Positions 6,543 through 9,779 of a stretch of 9,779 nucleotides of DNA are shown here, in pieces (position 1 is the first letter of the stretch; the number at the start of each line of letters is the position of its first letter). The stretch is from JAKFWF01 sp041745515 (lineage in GTDB: Bacteria > Pseudomonadota > Alphaproteobacteria > Rhizobiales > Hyphomicrobiaceae), in contig JBGTIU010000214.1 of NCBI GenBank assembly GCA_041745515.1, positions 1-9,779 on the forward strand, in the 5' to 3' direction. Made by a program: the position numbers and the translations under genes. The notes beneath the pieces are model-generated. The model was not told the origin of the DNA. It saw only the letters and a list, made by a program, of their open reading frames with translations, and ran no database searches.

Positions 6543-8873
6543 GTGGCACGCCGCCCGAGCCCGAAGCTCCAACGCAAGCAAAACAAGAAGCCGAAGCCGG
6601 CGCCCGGGCGCGCGTTGGCAGTTTCCGGAGTTTTTCCAACGCCGGAGCAAGTGCTCGCCTTTATCAGGTCGAACCAGGAGAAAGCCGGCAAGCGCGAGAT
6701 CGCCCGCGCCTTCGGCATCACCGGAGACGGCCGCGTCAGGCTGAAACAACTGCTCGGCGAACTGTCGCGAAACGGCAAACTCGAAGGCAACCGGCGCGAA
6801 CTGCGCGAGCATGGCAGCCTGCCGCCCGTGGCAGCCGTCGAGGTCATCGGCCGCGACCACGACGGCGATCTGATCGCCGAACCCGTCGTCTGGAACAACG
6901 AGGAAAGCGACCGGCCGCAGCTACGGTTGATCATCGAGGGTACGATCGAGGGCGAAGGCGGCAATGCCATCGGCGTCGGCGACCAGGTCATGGCCCGTAT
7001 CGCGAGGCTTGACGAGGACGCCGGCGGTAGCGATGGCATTCGCTTCGTTGGCACCGCGTTGAAGCGGCTGCCGCGAGAGAAACGCCGCCTGCTCGGAATA
7101 TTCCGAGCCCACGCCCGCGGCGGTGGTTTGATCCAGCCCATCGATCGCTCGGCCTTGCGTGAGTTCGCGGTGCAGAAAGGCGACGAGGGGCCAGCCAAGG
7201 ACGGTGACCTCGTTCGTTTCGACTTGGCGCGCCGCGGCCGCATCCCGGTTCCGCAAGCCCGCATACTGGAAGCGCTCGGCAATCCGTCGGACAGCCGCAG
7301 GATCAGCCTCATCGCCATCCACGCGCACGGCATCCCGGACGACTTTCCGGAAAGCGTGATGCGCGAGGCGGAAAGCCTCGAGCCCCCCGATATGCAGGAC
7401 CGCACCGACTTGCGGCAACTGCCGCTCATCACAATCGATCCCGCCGACGCCCGCGATCACGACGACGCGGTGCATGCCGCTGCCGACCCCAATGTCAAGA
7501 ATCCTGGCGGGTTCGTCGTCCACGTCGCCATTGCCGATGTCGCCAATTTTGTCCGCCCCGGCAGCAAGCTCGACCGCGAGGCGCAGCTGCGCGGCAATTC
7601 GGTGTATTTTCCCGACCGGGTCGTGCCGATGCTGCCGGAGCGCATTTCGAACGATCTGTGTTCGCTCAGGCAAGCCGAAGATCGCGCCTGCCTTGTGGTG
7701 CGCCTGGTATTCGACCGTTCCGGCGAGAAGCGCAGCCACACCTTCATGCGCGCGATGATGCGGTCCGCCGCCAAACTGAGCTACCAGGAAGCCCAGGCGG
7801 CAATCGACGGCACGCCATCGAGAAACGCGGCGCCGCTGTTGGAATCGGCACTAAAGCCATTGTGGGCCGCCTACGCAGCTTTATCGAAAGCACGCGACCG
7901 GCGAGGGCCCCTCGATCTCGATCTTCCCGAGCGCAAAATCCTGCTGGACGCTGACGGCCGCGTCTCTGGCGTCGCCATTCCGCAACGATTGGCGGCGCAT
8001 CGTCTGATCGAGGAATTCATGATCCAGGCCAACGTCGCGGCGGCCGAGATGCTGGAAGCCCGCAAGTCGCTTTGCATGTATCGGGTCCACGATCAGCCGT
8101 CGAAGGAAAAACTGAAATCGTTGAAGGACGTGCTCGATAGCCTGCAATTGAAGTTCCCGAGTTCCGGCACTGTCCGGGCCAGCATGTTCAATCAGGTGCT
8201 GGCCGATGCGAAGAAGCTGCCGGTTCCGGAACTGGTCAACGAGATCGTGCTGCGATCCCAGGCGCAGGCAGAATACGCGGTCGACAACTATGGGCACTTC
8301 GGGCTGAACTTGCATAAGTATGCGCATTTCACCTCGCCCATCCGGCGCTATGCCGATCTACTGGTGCATCGTGCGTTGATCACAGCTTGCGAGCTCGGCC
8401 AGGGCGGCATGGAAGCGGCCGACCACCCGCGCCTCCGCGATCTTGCCAAACAGATTTCCGATGCGGAGCGCCGCGCCATGGCGGCCGAGCGCGAGACCAC
8501 CGATCGGCTGATCGCAGCGCACCTTGCCGACAAGATCAACGCAAAATTTGAGGCGCGGATTTCGGGCGTCACACGATCCGGATTGTTCGTGCGCCTGAAG
8601 GACACAGGCGCCAACGGGTTTATCCCGGTATCCACCTTGGGGGCTGAGTATTTTGCCCATGTCGAGGAACTGCAGGCGCTCGTCGGCAACCGCACCAATA
8701 GCTCGTTCCGTCTGGGCGACGAGGTCGAGGTGCGCCTCGTCGAAGTGATTGCGAGCGCCGGCGCCATGCGATTCGAGATGCTGAGCGAACCCAAAACTTC
8801 GCACTCCAGCCTGATGAAAGGCTGGCGACCCAAGCGAATGCCGGCCGGCCGCCGGCCACCGCGCCGGAGGTGA
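6543..8873 (+). CDS. rnr: Ribonuclease R (3'-5' exoribonuclease)
   Basis: RNase R degrades structured RNA processively from the 3' end, acting in mRNA decay, rRNA quality control and tmRNA-linked turnover. The 776 residues show a basic N-terminus (1-25), an RNase R-type winged helix (about 31-85), cold-shock/OB folds (about 95-260), the RNB catalytic domain (about 285-615) and an S1 domain (about 667-748), ending in a basic RRPPRRR tail. The RNB metal ligands are present as Asp299, Asp305, Asp307 and Asp308 in DPADARDHDD, where His306 sits at the position that is often Phe. The HKYAHFTSPIRRYADLLVHR block at 591-610 holds the RNA-contacting active-site arginines. The start is GTG 6543, with GGAGGA at 6527-6532 (10 nt spacing) located in the final topA codons. 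topA and rnr are only 6 bp apart and probably co-transcribed. Confidence 0.97.
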   Translation: MARRPSPKLQRKQNKKPKPAPGRALAVSGVFPTPEQVLAFIRSNQEKAGKREIARAFGITGDGRVRLKQLLGELSRNGKLEGNRRELREHGSLPPVAAVEVIGRDHDGDLIAEPVVWNNEESDRPQLRLIIEGTIEGEGGNAIGVGDQVMARIARLDEDAGGSDGIRFVGTALKRLPREKRRLLGIFRAHARGGGLIQPIDRSALREFAVQKGDEGPAKDGDLVRFDLARRGRIPVPQARILEALGNPSDSRRISLIAIHAHGIPDDFPESVMREAESLEPPDMQDRTDLRQLPLITIDPADARDHDDAVHAAADPNVKNPGGFVVHVAIADVANFVRPGSKLDREAQLRGNSVYFPDRVVPMLPERISNDLCSLRQAEDRACLVVRLVFDRSGEKRSHTFMRAMMRSAAKLSYQEAQAAIDGTPSRNAAPLLESALKPLWAAYAALSKARDRRGPLDLDLPERKILLDADGRVSGVAIPQRLAAHRLIEEFMIQANVAAAEMLEARKSLCMYRVHDQPSKEKLKSLKDVLDSLQLKFPSSGTVRASMFNQVLADAKKLPVPELVNEIVLRSQAQAEYAVDNYGHFGLNLHKYAHFTSPIRRYADLLVHRALITACELGQGGMEAADHPRLRDLAKQISDAERRAMAAERETTDRLIAAHLADKINAKFEARISGVTRSGLFVRLKDTGANGFIPVSTLGAEYFAHVEELQALVGNRTNSSFRLGDEVEVRLVEVIASAGAMRFEMLSEPKTSHSSLMKGWRPKRMPAGRRPPRRR
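8843..8857 (+). other. GC hairpin at the end of rnr, upstream of a perfect Shine-Dalgarno
   Basis: GGCCGG (8843-8848) and CCGGCC (8852-8857) can pair as a 6-bp all-GC stem with a 3-nt loop. It is not followed by a T tract, so it is not a classical terminator. It ends 8 nt before GGAGGTGA (8866-8873). The bases also encode the Pro/Arg-rich RNase R tail, so the structure may be a by-product of composition. Confidence 0.35.
8866..8873 (+). promoter_or_regulatory. Perfect Shine-Dalgarno GGAGGTGA spanning the rnr stop codon
   Basis: GGAGGTGA matches the anti-Shine-Dalgarno end of 16S rRNA and includes both the rnr stop TGA (8871-8873) and the in-frame GTG (8870) of the DUF983 frame. No ATG, GTG or TTG lies 5-12 nt downstream in that frame; the first ATG is at 8894, 20 nt away. 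It may help re-initiation after rnr, or be chance. Confidence 0.45.
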
Positions 8874-8962
8874 AACCGCTATCGACCGCTCACATGGCAA
8901 TGCGACGCTGCCACGCAGCCGGCGAGCTTGACCTTGTACCCGCAGAAGTGGCCAATACCGCC

Positions 8963-9427
8963 ATGGCTTTCATCATCATCCGATCCGCCGGTCGTCCGTT
9001 ACCAGAGTCGCGACGTTCCGTCGCAAACGCCATGCTGCGTGGGATGCGGCTCGCGTGCCCGGCCTGCGGCGCGGGCCGACTGTTTCGCAAGTACTTGAAG
9101 GTTGCCGACCACTGCCCCTCGTGCGGCGAAGCCATGCATCATCAGCGCGCCGACGACGCGCCGGCCTACTTCACGATGTTTGTGGTCTGCCACATCGTCG
9201 TCGCCGGCATTCTGACCGCCGAGAAAGCGTTGGCACCAAGCGTTGCTGTGCATTTGGCAATATGGTTGCCGTTGACCATTGCGCTGAGTTTGACGTTGCT
9301 GCCGGCTGTCAAGGGCGCGTTGATCGGGTTGCAGTGGGCGCTGCGCATTCACGGCTTCGGCAGTGGCGCGGACCCTGCCGATCCGGCCCCCATTCCGGAA
9401 GTGGCCGAGCCACAAACCAGCCGGTAG
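8963..9427 (+). CDS. DUF983 family zinc-ribbon membrane protein, function unknown
   Basis: The family has no established function. From the chosen start the protein has 154 residues. MLRGMRLACPACG opens the conserved part. Two CxxC pairs (Cys32/Cys35 and Cys51/Cys54) form a predicted zinc ribbon. A His/Asp segment (HHQRADDAPAYF, 59-70) leads into two membrane helices at about 69-87 and 95-115, and the conserved GLQWALRIHGF follows at 122-132, with an acidic Pro-rich tail. The start is uncertain. The frame is open from GTG 8870, which overlaps the rnr stop as GTGA. ATGs lie at 8894, 8900, 8963 and 9031. I chose 8963 because it gives the usual family length of about 130-160 residues, but no good ribosome binding site precedes it. 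If the start is at 8963, the 89 bp after rnr hold only the Shine-Dalgarno noted separately. The Nudix gene follows after 10 bp. Confidence 0.85.
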   Translation: MAFIIIRSAGRPLPESRRSVANAMLRGMRLACPACGAGRLFRKYLKVADHCPSCGEAMHHQRADDAPAYFTMFVVCHIVVAGILTAEKALAPSVAVHLAIWLPLTIALSLTLLPAVKGALIGLQWALRIHGFGSGADPADPAPIPEVAEPQTSR

Positions 9428-9437
9428 GTCCAGATCC

Positions 9438-9779
9438 ATGGCGAGCCCTGTCTCGGACGGCAAGGTCGCGCCGCCATCGAAACTTCTCAAACCTCGCGAC
9501 GCGGCCACGCTGATCATTGTCGACCGTGCCGGTGCGAATCCGCGGGTGCTGATGGGCAAGCGGCGTATGGAACAGGTTTTCATGCCTGGCAAGTTCGTGT
9601 TTCCTGGCGGCCGCGTCGACAAAGCCGATCGGCATGTCGAGAGCGCTGACGAACTGGCGCCGAGCGAAGCCGCCAAACTGATGCTTGAGATGAAGGGCAC
9701 GGCCAGCGCCAGCCGCGCGCGGGCGCTCGGTCTTGCTGCGATCCGCGAGACCTTCGAGGAAGCAGGCCTCCTGATCGGC
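9438..9779 (+). CDS. Nudix hydrolase, N-terminal part (3' end outside window)
   Basis: Nudix enzymes cleave nucleoside diphosphates linked to another moiety. The substrate here cannot be told. The frame starts at ATG 9438 and remains open to the window edge, giving 114 residues. After a short leader (1-20), DAATLIIVD at 21-29 is the first Nudix strand, MGKRRMEQVFMPGKFVFPGG runs over 39-58, and the catalytic RETFEEAGLL lies at 103-112, with Glu107 and Glu108 as expected metal ligands. In a standard Nudix box (Gx5Ex7REUxEExGU) the Arg follows the Gly by 14 residues. Here Gly58 and Arg103 are 45 apart, so about 31 residues are inserted, an arrangement I recall from NUDT8/NUDT19-like and alphaproteobacterial Nudix proteins. 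A weak AGGT lies about 10 nt before the ATG, overlapping the preceding stop. The 10-bp gap suggests co-transcription with the DUF983 gene. Confidence 0.9.
   Translation, partial: MASPVSDGKVAPPSKLLKPRDAATLIIVDRAGANPRVLMGKRRMEQVFMPGKFVFPGGRVDKADRHVESADELAPSEAAKLMLEMKGTASASRARALGLAAIRETFEEAGLLIG

Noticed and set aside
6254..7432. A 392-codon open frame on the - strand across the topA/rnr junction.
   Set aside because: The translation is low-complexity, rich in Ser, Arg and Pro, and antisense to two well-supported genes. It is explained by base composition.

Overview
The window is GC-rich and entirely coding on the + strand. It carries a tightly packed run of housekeeping genes: pyrB (3' end), a pyrC-like gene, plsY, dprA, topA, rnr, a DUF983 gene and the 5' end of a Nudix hydrolase gene. 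This order, together with the protein types (a degenerate PyrC next to PyrB, a TopA with one zinc finger plus C-terminal repeats and a Lys/Ala/Pro tail, DUF983 after rnr), suggests an alphaproteobacterium, most likely Hyphomicrobiales/Rhizobiales. That placement rests on recalled families, not on a search.

Layout. Bases 1-1799 hold pyrB and pyrC, 5 bp apart, for pyrimidine synthesis. plsY (1842-2459, membrane phospholipid synthesis) follows after 42 bp and overlaps dprA (2443-3663, ssDNA loading of RecA in transformation) by 17 bp. A 134-bp gap, the only sizeable one apart from the uncertain start of the DUF983 gene, contains an exact TTGACA box and may carry a promoter for topA (3798-6536, DNA topoisomerase I). 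rnr (6543-8873, RNase R) starts 6 bp after topA. A small zinc-ribbon membrane protein (DUF983) ends at 9427, and a Nudix hydrolase starts 10 bp later and runs off the window. Spacing suggests two transcription units: pyrB-pyrC-plsY-dprA, and topA-rnr-DUF983-nudix.

I found no mobile element, CRISPR array, tRNA, rRNA, phage gene or defence gene, and I do not think the window holds an undescribed system. The most notable point is that the pyrC product keeps the dihydroorotase fold but has lost most of its metal-binding and catalytic residues. It is probably a non-catalytic partner of the neighbouring aspartate carbamoyltransferase. A smaller point is a perfect Shine-Dalgarno sequence and GC hairpin at the rnr/DUF983 junction, with no start codon at the expected distance.
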